Both the position numbers and the translations under genes were made by a program. 64,000 bases of DNA from Ascaris suum (Eukaryota > Nematoda > Chromadorea > Rhabditida > Ascarididae): the NCBI GenBank assembly GCA_013433145.1, contig CM024180.1, positions 868,001-932,000 on the forward strand, written 5' to 3'. Under the pieces are notes generated by a model that did no database searches, was not told the origin of the DNA, and saw only the letters and a list, made by a program, of their open reading frames with translations. Shown here piece by piece: positions 11,501 through 28,999 of this stretch. How positions within the stretch are numbered: position 1 is the stretch's first letter; each line of letters opens with the position of its first letter.

Positions 11501-14500
11501 AAATGGTTACATAAAATTAGGAATTTCAGAGTTTAAAGCGTGAAGGTCATACTTTGAGACAACCTTGAGCTCATTCTTGCCGAAGCAAAATAAAATCAAT
11601 TAATGCCTCAAAGCAAGGAAAAAACGATTGAAAAGAGTGTCCGAAGAAATGCACACCACGCCGACATCATAGATTATCATTAAACAGAAAAAAAGCATTT
11701 GCAATAACGCATTCATATTTTCAATGATCCAACGACCGGCACAACAAGTTTTCTATACAAGATTCGTTTTTGGCTGCAGCATCGATGAGATAGAACTCGA
11801 TCGGTATAAGATGCAATTCAACCAACTGCATTTTGCCGCAAAATGCAATTTGATGCATGCAGTTTCCTATAACATTTAGATGTCTGTAGCGTCGTTAGAT
11901 TTGAAAAAATAAACTTGGAATTTGATATCCTTTATATTTGAGAAATTTCAAAGCTCTGGATTAAATGGATGCTTCCCGACAGACAAACATGGACACGCAT
12001 TCACAGACATACCTCCGTCATGATGCGTTTTGCGAGTGCAGCTTCGTAAAACAGTTTAAGAACTAGCATTAACGATCGCTCCAAAGTCCATGAAGAATAT
12101 TTCCATATAAAGCTTGGATATTAATTTCTGTGGAAAAAACCCACTTCAATATTATCCATTCTCCCGAATGACCTACAAAATGGAGTACTTTTTATTTATG
12201 TTCGCAATAAAACTGTGTTTATATGAGCAATGAAAATCTGAAGATCATCATAGTAATCGAAAACCATTTTTTTCGAAGTAATCGAATATGTAAGTTCCAT
12301 TATGTTTGTTGAGGAATTTCGTTTTCAGACCTTCAAAGTTTTCCAAAAGAAGAAATGCAAGCCATTAAATTTGTTTGCAATGGGAGATTATCTAAACGCA
12401 TCCGTTAGCTAGTCCTTTGGTTATTTATGTCAGTGCCACATGCATTTACCTATCATAGTCGAACACCTGTGCTTACCTATATATACCTAAATACCTGTAT
12501 TTACCTGTCACAGTCGAACGTCTATATTTACCTACCATATTCTCCAGAAGATGATAGAGGAATGATAGATATATTCCTTTCGTCTATACCTCAAAATTTG
12601 TACATATGTATATGCATCTATAGAAACCATTATATCATAGAACTCTTGGAATAAAATGAATATTTTTTTTAAGATAATTAAACGGAAAATATCCGAAAAC
12701 AAAAGCATTTAAACATAGAAATAGCGCCATAATGTGGTCACTGTCTACCTCTCAGCCATGTGCATGAATGCAAGCATCGATATATGTATATGCGATTTCT
12801 TCGTATCGAGTCTTTCCGTCACTGTTTTGCATCTCTCTAACATTCTCCAAAGCAAATATCATTCGTTTATTTAATGATGAGGAATTAGCATGTCTTCCCT
12901 AGCCACATCAAAGATAAACTCAAGGCCTTCCCGCTTCCCGTTCCCTCGGTGCTACTTACTGAAGCATAAAACATATAATAGGAGATTACCTAATGCCGGC
13001 TTTTTCAAGCCGAATAACAGCTCAACGGACCATTGTATACAAAGATTGGTAAAAGCTTCAGACCATTAGTTGTTGGGGCTATTCGAAGATATATCATGAT
13101 CATTTGGGAAGTACGAATATGGGTCTGATCGCAGTTGGCTATATGCTCAGTAGAAGTGGTGTAACTGAAATGAAACTCTCACCGTCAATGTTCATGTTTC
13201 GTGCACGACTCGATCTCAATATCATCTTCATTGACTCCAGGTTCATCATCATCTTTCACTCCGAATAACTTCACAATTTAATCAATAAATCATAGTTGAG
13301 TTAATATTCCTGTAGTCTAAATTTTTCTTTATTTGGCTACTTACTTTCAACGCTAATTTCTTCGTTGATTTTAGTTATTCTACGTTATTGAGTTGATTGG
13401 ATGATGTGTTTGAGCTTTTGAAAATGTGACAATATGTAAAATAATTTGTGAGAGATATACCAACTTAAGCCTTTAATAATTTTCCTGCTATCAAATAGAG
13501 CCGAAAAAAATCGGAGCTATTGACGTTTGAATGGAAATAAGACCGGAAGTTCTCTGAATTCTTTTTTATATGTTTTTTAATGCTTCTTTAACTTCCAGAT
13601 TTTCTTGACTTTGTGATGAATCGTTGACAATCCTTTCTTCATGCCAACGGTAAAAACGTTGCTAAAGGTATCAAGATGCTGGACGCTCATTTAAAAACGC
13701 CTGAAAACCCACCTTCTATCTAACGTCGCCGATGCCAAAAAAAGTACCATGCATCCGTACACTCATACTGCAACCTCTGAAATTAGTTATGGGATTAAAA
13801 CATCGACAATGAAGGATTTGCGATAAATCGGCCACTCAAACTCTAAGCTTTAGTTTCCCAGTTTCAGAATGAAAAAAATTCTTTCATCACTACCTATTTC
13901 TATTGATGAAAGGCAAAAATAAAGAAAAAAAGAGTCAAATGTTTCATTTCTGCACAATTAACGAATTTAATAAAAACTCACATTTTCTTTAATTTATAGA
14001 ATAACAGCGTTGACTGGTTTTGCGGCGTCTTCATTACTCGATATATCGCTGTATCATATTGTTCTACTCGATGATGCACATATTATCGAAAGAGCTCATC
14101 GAATATGTAAGCGTCACATATTCATGTGGGTTACGTTTCCCTCTCCGTATGCTCAAATATAGTTATTCTCTCCCCTCCCCCCCTCACCCCTTCACCAAAT
14201 GAGAGGGTCAGCTGCAAATATCGAGGTTTCCAGAAATTAAGCCACAACCAGTCGATGAAAAAACAAGAAAAAGTCCGAATAACTATCAGAAGAAAATGAA
14301 AGTTGCAGAAATCCTCTTTGAAAAAATGAAAAACAGCCAAAAACTCAAAATTTTCCATTGTGAGTGCTGAAGTTTATTATATTCATCTGTGCGTTTTTAA
14401 CGTTTAAATTTCAATACACTGCTGAAAAATTGATCCCTCACACCTTATAAATTAGGGGATCGCAAATTTTAGCGAATAATAACAAAGAGCTGATTCAAAA

Positions 14501-17275
14501 ATAGCGACCAAAAAACCCCGAAGGGAATGTTCGGCAGCGAAATATTTTAAAAGATAAGGTAAGTACTAACAAGTAAATATTGCTTTAATGTCCTTCGCTA
14601 TTTATGTCCTATAAAACAAAAGAGTCTACGGATCATCCTCATATGCCATGGCTTTCATATTGACTTCATTATCCACCAGAGGAAGTGGATGAATGCCGAT
14701 AACTTGAAGGCACACCTTCCATTCAATCATTGAATTGAACAATGAAAATAGCAAAAATCATGGACACCAAAAGTGCATTCAATCACCAAAAAATAGCGAA
14801 TATAGCGAACACAGTACCACAAGTCTTCTCACATAGACATTTCGAAAATTACACATCTTTTGGTGAGGGAAACTTGCATATATTTCCCATTGTATTCCAT
14901 TTTCTTTTTTTTGGAATTTCCATTTTACTCCAGTCTCGATTGAATGCGATCGGTGAAATTATCTGTCATGATTACACTGCTAGAAATTGGTCTATTGAAC
15001 GAAGTAAATATCATAGTCCTTTTGGAGGTAAAACTCATCAGAGATGGATTTGCTATATGTAAATATCGCTATAAAAGTGAATGAGAAAAAAAATTCAGCT
15101 CTGGCGCCTTCAGAAAAATCCGTTGGTAAACTGTAAAAATTTACTGGCACTTTGCCAAAAATTAGCTGACAGTTTGCCAAATTTCGATAACGTTTTAATA
15201 TTCCTCAACGACCCTCACAAATGTAATGATCGAAATCTATACACTACTGCATTCATTAACTAGGTGGATATTCGTATATACACATCGCCTTAAAATCCGC
15301 AGTATTTAACGCTCCAGTTGAATTGTCAATACAGTTACGAATAGTGGATTTTGAAATAACGTCGTATTTTGAAACTACGCTTCTGAACATTTAAAAGTAA
15401 TCTATAGTTTAGGTAATTGCAGTAGCTGAAGCTGAATTTCATTTCAGGAGCGGAAAATGAAAGTACAAGCGATGATGACCCATAATACAGTCTCTTATGA
15501 ATGAAATAATTGAGCATCCTTGAGCTGCTCAAGGCCATTTTATTTATTGAGCTCAAGAGCATTCAAAATATTTTCATATCATAACGGGAATGCGTAAATA
15601 ATCCACAGCCACAGCTGCAATAATCACCCCCTCTTCTCCCGTTCTAACGGTGCCGAATCTTGAAGTGCAATGAATAAACAGCTTCCATGCACAACAACGA
15701 ATAAAGATTAGGCTTCGATAAAGTTTTTTCTATTTTTGCGTTCAATATTTCTTACCTTATTTTGTTAAATTGTAAAAATAAAACAATTTAAAATAGTGAA
15801 TATTTTCCGCTCGATATTTGCATATTACTGGATAATTATGTACATTATGGTTTATCAAATGCAAATGCAACAAATTGCTTATCATTTTTCATTGATTTAT
15901 AACTTCTCAAATATCGATTTGATAAATTGCAAATCAATTATCGACATCAAATTTCCAAAAAAAGAAAAAAAAAATTTTTTTTTTGCAATTTGCACTTTTT
16001 TGAAGAGAAAAAAAAGCATTTTATGCATTTATGCAATTTATACGCTTTTTTTTCTCTTGCTAAAATTTATATTTTATTGAAATTTATTGCACTTTCGCAA
16101 GAAAAAAAATGCAACAAAAATTTTCGCTAAAAATTCGAAATCGCTTAAACTATCAAAAACTAATCATTTTTTTAATTCTAAAATTGAAATTCAACGATTT
16201 TTTTTTTGCAGTGTTAAATAAGAATCAATCAACAACTGGCTATTATCGTATGCTACATAAAGGTACTGGTTATGTATGGGTGCAGAGCCAATTCTGCATT
16301 GTGCCAATGTTACGTGCAAGTGTTTCACATTGTATTGTCGCTATTACCGAAGTATTCAGGTAAAAACTTGATTCTGAATCGTTTTTTTTTAAAGTAATTT
16401 AGACGAATGGAATCGAAAAATGCGAAACTTCTAGAATCGAAATTCGAATATTCAACTTTGTCAATAATATTACTTCAACTGAGGATTGCTCATATCGATG
16501 AATGATCAACCAGATATAATACCTGTGCATTATGCGCACCTGTGAAGGTTAACAACAGGTAAACTCGAATTCGTGTGCTATGCAAATCGATTCTCTCGCA
16601 AAATTGGGATTCATTTCGTTGCTTGCTTATTTTGTCGCGTAAACATTCAACCTTAACATCTAACCGCTAATTCCCTCATTTCTCCCCTTCCATTCAAAAA
16701 AGAAAATCACCTGAAACTTCAACTCGAATCTTTATGAGTCGTCGTTTCTGTTGATTGATTCGCACTAAGTCCAAATGTGAGGTATTTGACGTACCTGAAT
16801 TTCATTTGTTATCTCATTTCCTTGAATTTTATTTGTTCTCGCATTTCCGATCTCTGTATTGAAATTAGAAGTATCTCGCATTATCAACATTGATATTTTC
16901 CATAAGTTCATTCATTTTGAGCAATATCATTTAAAGAGCATTCATGTTAATATCTATATAGATTCCGCACTGAATTTCTAGTACTTAAAAAAAAATCAAA
17001 TATCTCAACTGGTCAGTATCCCTTTTCCAGAAATTATGCTATTTGAAGTTTTTATATGTTGATACTATCGAAATCAATAACTTAAAGTAAAAGATGTTAT
17101 TTTTTTTAAACAATTTAGCGCACGCGAAGGTGATCAAACACTGGCATTAGTGCAAAAAAGTGCCGCTAACGAACCAACTACACCGAGTACCACGCTTGGC
17201 GAATATTCGAATTTGTTTTACAAAGGAGCACCTACAGTCAGTCCTGCCAGCCAGCATTCAACACCGGATACCTAA
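8532..17275 (+). CDS. sim: Single-minded-class bHLH-PAS transcription factor, seven exons
   Basis: Exons: 8532-8630, 10170-10367, 10711-10911, 13062-13240, 14000-14106, 16212-16359 and 17119-17275. They are all phase-compatible and give 362 residues. Residues 1-45 are the bHLH (ARNRRDLEN, then [18 protein letters not shown]). Residues about 60-170 are PAS-A, with [25 protein letters not shown] and [12 protein letters not shown], which match SIM better than Trachealess/NPAS or HIF. PAS-B (about 190-310) has [21 protein letters not shown] and [11 protein letters not shown]. Known SIM proteins dimerise with ARNT/Tango and bind DNA in the nucleus, controlling midline neural fate in flies. Two points are odd: the tail after PAS-B is only about 50 Ser/Thr/Pro-rich residues, so the long activation/repression domain of insect and vertebrate SIM is missing; and the ATG at 8532 abuts a TTTTGCAG acceptor, leaving the basic region without its usual KSKNA start. 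An unseen upstream exon is possible. Confidence 0.88.
11219..11668 (+). repeat. Pair of about 95-bp direct repeats in single-minded intron 3
   Basis: Bases 11219-11312 and 11569-11668 share nearly the same sequence, beginning GCTCATTCTTGCCGAAGC and ending around CCGACAT, with a few substitutions and one small insertion. The spacing is about 350 bp. Neither copy looks coding. It could be a local duplication or two copies of a dispersed repeat. Confidence 0.75.
12440..12536 (+). repeat. Two tandem copies of a roughly 57-bp degenerate repeat
   Basis: TTTACCTATCATAGTCGAAC near 12445 is echoed by TTTACCTGTCACAGTCGAAC near 12501, each followed by a second TTACCTA motif. It lies in the third intron of the single-minded gene and is not coding. 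Confidence 0.5.
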
Positions 17276-17468
17276 TGAAATTCAGCATCGAATGCCGCCA
17301 ATGTCGAGATGGATTGCACTGATGTCGGAGTGACCATCCTGAAATGACCATTCCAGTAGTAAAAATATGGTTGCTCAATTTTTGCACGTATTTATTTACT
17401 TACGTTCACAAATTTCAATAGAAATGCGCTATAACTTCATTTCTGCGTATATATGCGTCTGCCCTTGT

Positions 17469-17850
17469 CTATTTCTTTAGGCGTTGCAATTCGTGGAGCA
17501 TAAAAACCGTGACGATGAAAACACTCTTCAGAGAACCTCCTCTCCTCAATTTCATTGCGACTAGCGACCTCTCATATGCTGAACGAGTCGATCGAAACAC
17601 TGCTGGGTTGATCACATCGAATTTGATTTTTGGCGCCTCTTCTTGCAATTCCTCGAATCGATCATTCGACAGCAGCGTTCTCGCATTATATGTGCATAAG
17701 TTAAACATGGTCGCGTCAACGTTAAGGTTTAATTTCCGCCTAAGACGGTCGGAATTTAATCCGCCGCCCTAATCCCGATAAGGGTGCTTGCTGGGCGAGG
17801 TGGCGGGTAGAACCAGAGCAAGGAGTCTAGTTGGAGCCTACTTATAATTG
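17469..17850 (-). mobile_element. 5'-end fragment of an RTE-type non-LTR retrotransposon
   Basis: Minus-strand ORF 17469-17708 opens MFNLCTYNARTLLSNDRFEE and continues to IKFDVI. That is the characteristic start of the AP-type endonuclease in nematode RTE elements (family knowledge). The conserved sequence degrades after DVI, and reverse transcriptase is absent. About 140 bases upstream of the ATG look like the element's own leader, since LINE ORFs of this family are preceded by a short untranslated region. It lies just downstream of the single-minded gene in opposite orientation. Because most LINE insertions lose the 5' end, keeping only a 5' piece suggests later deletion of the rest. Confidence 0.65.
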
Positions 17851-18751
17851 ACTGCGGAGTTATGAACACGAAACGATGAATAAGCAAATAATGAAACAAG
17901 TGGAATACTACATTCATATTTTCTCCGATCCGACAACACGTGCAAATGCTGTTGGCAATATTTCTCTGTGATCCGGACGGTTTGAAATGAAAAAAAAAAA
18001 CGAGCGGATAAAACATGGCTTCAATAGCTCCTGATTGAATCTATCGGGCAGACAGAGAGAGACGCACAAACGCACAGACATGATCTCGTAATAATGTACT
18101 ATGCAAATGCAACTTTCCAACAGCACATAAAAGCGTTAAGGATATTGAAGTTATGAATGCGCAAGATTGAGCGAATTCACTAATAACATTGAAGTGGAAA
18201 GCTGGAGAATATTGAAAAAAAAACTGACTTTAAGAGCATAAATTATTCAAGTAAATCCCCCCATAAAAACTTACTTCCTGTTGGCTTTACAGTTACATGC
18301 GCACTTGCATATCTACGTTCCCAGAGGGTCTTACGAAATAATCACGTCGATCCGAATGATGAGTCCATGTGTTCATCTATACGTCTCTCCGTTTCGCTCT
18401 TTTAATTCAGGCACCCGTTGAGACTAGAGCTGCAAGATTTGGTAGAGGTAGAGTGCACGGCGAATTTATATTTATTTCATATCTATATCAAGTTTCCTAT
18501 ACCAACATGTTTTAGTTTTTTTTTGCGTTTATTTTGTATCTTTAACAAAATATTCTAATATCTCTAATATTTGTTGCCCATTTTATTTATATTTGATATT
18601 TATGTTAAAACATTTAATGTTCGTGAAAATATCTTAAAATGTCAAAAATTTGTGTTTACTGCTTGATTTTCATTTCAAACAGAACAAAAAAAAGTCCATT
18701 CGGTTGGAATATAGAGTGGTGAATTCGAAAGCAAATGCAGCATCACATTGA

Positions 18752-18769
18752 GGGGGGGGGGGGGGGGGG
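18752..18769 (+). repeat. Poly(G) tract of 18
   Basis: Uninterrupted G run in the spacer after the RTE fragment. Such tracts are prone to length error in assemblies. Confidence 0.9.
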
Positions 18770-19377
18770 CTCGTAAATATCAGCATTTCTCAGCAAGTAA
18801 TATCTATCATTCAAATTTATTTTTTGCTACTCTTGGTCGCAATTTTAGAAAAGGGCTATTTTGCGAACAAGGCTGTATTTAGATGTGAACGTAGAGTGGA
18901 AAGGGGAGGAGGAAGAGGCAGGGCTATAAGGAGGCGAGGCAAGGGAGAGGAAGAAGTCTTCGTGAAATATCAACAAATATAACGACTCCTAGTCCCCACG
19001 AAAACGCTTTTTTACGGCTGCTCGCTCTGTATCACGTATCAAATAGGGAAAAATAGATCTCGTTAGACCGCCTTAGCTCTATAACAAGTGATTTAAAGGG
19101 TTCCAGAAAAGTGCAGCGCAAATGTATCATCCCATGATGCTAATGCATAACGAATTTCTCGATTCTTCACCCCTGCAGTCATCACTTAAGACATACGCTC
19201 GTTTGTACTATTTCTGGATTTGTTCGCTCATTATGGACAAGCAAAGAAATTAGCCTGAAAATCCTAAACGCTCTTCAATACAGTGCAGAGTACAACGAGA
19301 GGGGAGATCATGTTGGCGAAAGGATTTTTGCCCACTGAGCTTGACTAAATAAAAATAACTAAAGTAATCGATAAAGT

Positions 19378-19379
19378 AA

Positions 19380-19410
<31 letters not shown>

Positions 19411-19411
19411 C
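19378..19411 (+). repeat. (TAAA)n tetranucleotide repeat
   Basis: About eight uninterrupted AAAT/TAAA units in the spacer between the single-minded gene and the next gene. Confidence 0.9.
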
Positions 19412-20536
19412 AGAAACGATTTTAAAAAATGTGAGGACAATTTTTTCAGATCGTTGTTTCAATAATGGCTTCTTCCTTGGAAAAAATCATTTCAACAAAT
19501 AATTCCAATCAAATTAATTGAAAATGTTCGCTAATCCTTAAAGCTTAAAGAAAACTTTATTTCTTCATTGGTTATTTACCGTTGCAGTACGCAATATGCA
19601 ATATGAAAACAGTAATGAATTTTGAAAAAAGCAATCCTAAACGAAGATAATTTACTGAGCGAAAGGAAAAAACAGAATTAACATAGGGTAAAAGTCGTCT
19701 CATAAAGCAAGCTTTCCGATTCCGGTCTGCTCTGAGTGCTTTCTGACATTCCAAACCTCTTCCGGCCGCGAGGCCGATCTTCGAAGACTTCTTTCTATTT
19801 GACCATCATAATTGTCCGCGTAATTCTAGACACGACACTGCCACAGTGCGACTTACAAATTTACAAGAGAAACTTACAAACTTGCATTGCAAAACTTTTG
19901 CGTTAGTGCAAAACACGCAAAACATTGCATTGCAATAATCAGCATTTATGCAAACTTTATGCCGTAAACGCCGTATTGTTAATGCGTTAAAACATTTTTT
20001 ACATTTCGACTTTTTTGAAGCGGCTGTAACTTGGAGTTGATCTCTTTTCCTGGAATGGAATGTCCTTTTTACCATATTCATGGCAAGTGAACGAATTAAG
20101 CTTTATTCTTTCTTACGTGTATGTTTCGCCAGCACAGTGAGTGAGGGATGACTTTAAAATGCTCCAGCTGGTATAGCATAAGGCTTATGCGCAAGTTTGG
20201 GCCTAGTCCTTATCACCTTGGCATTGAAAACAGCCAAATAAGTCCTCATCCCAATGATTCATTCTTCGAAAGAAATCCGTCTCTCCTTGTGTTTTTTTTT
20301 TTTCAATCATCCTACGCATTATACCATCAGGATCACCTAAAATGTTCAAAGTAACAGATACACGCACATGTAGTATTTGTGAAAGTTATTTCTTTGAAAA
20401 TTTAAATTTTTCATTCGATGAAACTTGAAAAGAAAAATATTTTCCTAAGTAAAGGTATGACTATTCATCTATAAATCTTTAAGTAGAAAATTTCACTATG
20501 CAATAGAATTGCTAAATCTTTTTTTTTTTTGCAGAG

Positions 20537-26145
<5,609 letters not shown>

Positions 26146-26241
26146 ATATAAGACAAATCTCTGCCAATATCATCTTATGGAAGATCACCTTCAACAAACG
26201 GTTTCCACACCGATTTTCTATCTCTATATGTTATTCCAATG

Positions 26242-26247
26242 AATAAA
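26242..26247 (+). terminator. Poly(A) signal for the unassigned gene ending at 26145
   Basis: AATAAA overlapping a second AATAAT/ATAAAA run, about 95 bases after the TGA stop. Confidence 0.55.
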
Positions 26248-26259
26248 TAATAAAATATC

Positions 26260-28977
26260 TCGTTGTGCATATATGAAGGAACAATAAAAAATATTCGAAG
26301 AGAGAACAAATCTGCACAGATATTTCTGGTATTGCAGTCTTCTCAACGCAGACAGCCGTGAATGCCATCCGATTCCACTACACGAACAGAAGTGTTCACT
26401 TCACAGCTACTACTAGCACCAAGTGGAAATAGTCAAATTGAGTGTATTTTGATTCGTTCTTGTATATGCATATTTCGCAGGTTGCCTCATTACGAGTGGT
26501 ACTGTAGCATAGCACGCCTATTTTTGGGTGAAGTACGTCCGTATAAGGTATTCACCGTCTCTCTTGGTTGCAACGCACTAAAACATATACTTGCATTTTA
26601 CTGCAAATATGAAAAAAAAAATCCTCCTCAGCAAACAACTGCATACGTTCGACACTCTTATAAATCCTCGTTTTTCCTTCGGATTAAAAATTGCGGAGCT
26701 CCTCACCTTTGCACATTTTTCTCCTATGATCCATTCAAAACTCTCTTGGCAGGCTTTTCAACTGCATGCAAAAGCGAAAATTTTCATAGGATCGAATCAT
26801 TGTGGTGCCCTCCTCAAAGCACTCGGAAGTTTGCCCGACTGAGTCATTTCCTCGCAGATTCAAAAATTGCTAGGCCGAATCTCTAATCACATTTGAAAGA
26901 GCGCAGTGGTTTCAATTTTATTTGTCAATTTTTTCTGCACCTGTAAAATCTCGATATTATGTTGATACAATTTACAACATGCCTATATTCGATTTTTCCC
27001 TTCTCTATATGGCATCCACATCAAATCTTATTTCTTATTACTCTTATTAGTTTATTAGTACATCATCTCCACTTTCAACTCATGTTCAGAAGAACCATTT
27101 TTTATCTGTTTACATTAATATCAATTACAAGGTAGCTCTTAGGGTATATAATATAATCCTATAATATCAGACATTGTTAGACTCGTAGATCTTGTGTATT
27201 TGTGCGCGCATATGTATGTGTATACGTGTGTTTGTGTGCGCGTTCGTCTGTGTGTGACATTTGTTGCTGAATTTTTTGTTTTGCCAATGGCAGGAAAATT
27301 AGCGCTTGATTTGTTTCCGGGCAAGAAATTGCCCCTTCTATTGTGCATTTTTTACACGAGCAATATAGAACTTCCCAAATGGGTTCAAAGCTCTTCCTCT
27401 TTTTGCGGTTAGAGGCAGCATTGAATCCATAAGATTTCACTCAATATCCCGAGTATGCCTAAATGTACGGATTACTTGCCCCGTAACACTCCATTCTTTG
27501 AATGCACAAATGGCAAGTTTTAAATTATTCGATTAAAATAAATAGAACGAAGGAACATTGTGTGTGTCTGTGCATTTGCATATGTCTAAACGTGCGCGTC
27601 TATATATGAATGTATGACAAAGAAGTGTTTCGATAGAGAGGATAAAAAATAGTGCTAATTGAGAGTCAAAAAAAAAGAAGAAAAAACTCTTACCGAATGT
27701 TTGCAAGAAGTTGTTTTTTTATGAGATTATTTTATGCATAGTCTATACGAGATAGAAGTGATAAACGATCCTCTTATAAAGTCATTTTTTAAATATACTT
27801 CTATGCTTTTATTGATCGATTGCACGTATTCCATCGAAAATAATGCAAAAATTTTGAATGAATCAAAAATATCGCGAAAATTTATTGCAATGATGATATT
27901 TGTATATTAGGCTTGAATTTGCATTTTATGAACTCATAATATGTACTATTCAAAGGAAAGATTCACAAAAATTTTGTTCATTTCGAATTTATTTGTGCTT
28001 TTTTCTTCGAGGCGAGCGGTAGAGCTAAGAGGTACGGATTCTCTTGTTATAGCAACAACTTAGCACCCCCTCCAGCGCTAAGTGCACTGTCTCTTTTTGT
28101 GATGTATTATTCTGCCTAAATTCAACGCCCTTACCGCTATTAAGTATGATGTTCGCAATTCCTATAGCACTCGATTTGATAGCATTTTGTCTTCAAAGCT
28201 TTAACATATGCTTTTGATTGTTGTGATTTATAGTTTTTTTTTTTGCCTGAATAGGCCATTAGCGTTATTTAAATTTTACACACTTAGAGCAGTTATTAGA
28301 ATTTACTCGTTACTCGTTACTCGCGTATTGCGTTTTGCTATGATCGGTAAAGTCGCTATAACTGCAAGTGACAAAGTTACTTAATAGTATCGGCGATAGC
28401 ATACGTCAACATGTTTATATTCAAATAACGAGGCTTTTATAGAAATTAAATGCTTGGTGGAAATAGATCGAGTAAAATCCATGGAAACAAGATTTCAATT
28501 AAACCACACCAATGCTTCAAAAATAGCAGATTTGGTATACTGTCTTCAAGCACCCTAGGGCTTATAAATAGTCGACTACTGTACTTAACGTTTCAATAGG
28601 AATTACTGAGAATGAAAGTATATTTATAAAAAAGCAGAGCGAAATTCATTTTCTTTTTTTTTGCCTAGAAAGATTGTTTCTGCGACGTATAGATTGCACA
28701 GCCTATATCCTCAACTCGTATATATCGATATCAACCGATAAATTTTTACACATGTGAATGGCAAAAAAAAAGGAAAAAAAGTGATCTGGAATTCTACTAT
28801 GGAGATGGATTGGGAAAATTTGCATATTTCGAAGGAAAATATTAAAATTAAAAAATTTTTTCCCTCTCACTAAATCCATAGGAAAGAGAATTCTGCTCAT
28901 GTGAAGCAATCACCCCCATCCCCCCCCCCCCCCCCCCACCACCACCACACACAAAAGTAATAAAAATAATCGTTTCA
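26260..28977. other. Intergenic region with no supported gene
   Basis: About 2.7 kb. A 174-codon ORF at 26362-26886 overlaps a second frame at 26591-26842. Neither has a recognisable motif, and both cross A-runs. A (TG)-rich imperfect tract lies at about 27195-27260 and an 18-base C tract at 28920-28937. Confidence 0.45.
28920..28937 (+). repeat. Poly(C) tract of 18
   Basis: Uninterrupted C run followed by CACCACCACC, ending about 60 bases before the first exon of the PH-domain gene. Confidence 0.9.
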
Positions 28978-28999
28978 GTTTGGCATAGAACATTCAGAG
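28978..28999 (+). promoter_or_regulatory. Candidate trans-splice acceptor and short leader of the PH-domain gene
   Basis: TCGTTTCAG ends at 28977, leaving a 22-base leader before the ATG at 29000. No upstream coding exon is visible, so a spliced-leader site is plausible. Confidence 0.45.

Larger units (their letters stand above)
17851..20534. other. Gene-poor spacer with simple repeats
   Basis: No recognisable gene. It contains an 18-base G tract (18752-18769), a TAAA-type tetranucleotide run (about 19378-19411) and a purine-rich stretch (18895-18955). Short ORFs here run through homopolymers and show no motif. Confidence 0.5.

Noticed and set aside
26362..26886. 174-codon plus-strand ORF
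   Set aside because: No motif, crosses A runs, and a competing frame (26591-26842) is equally open. Length alone is not enough in this region.
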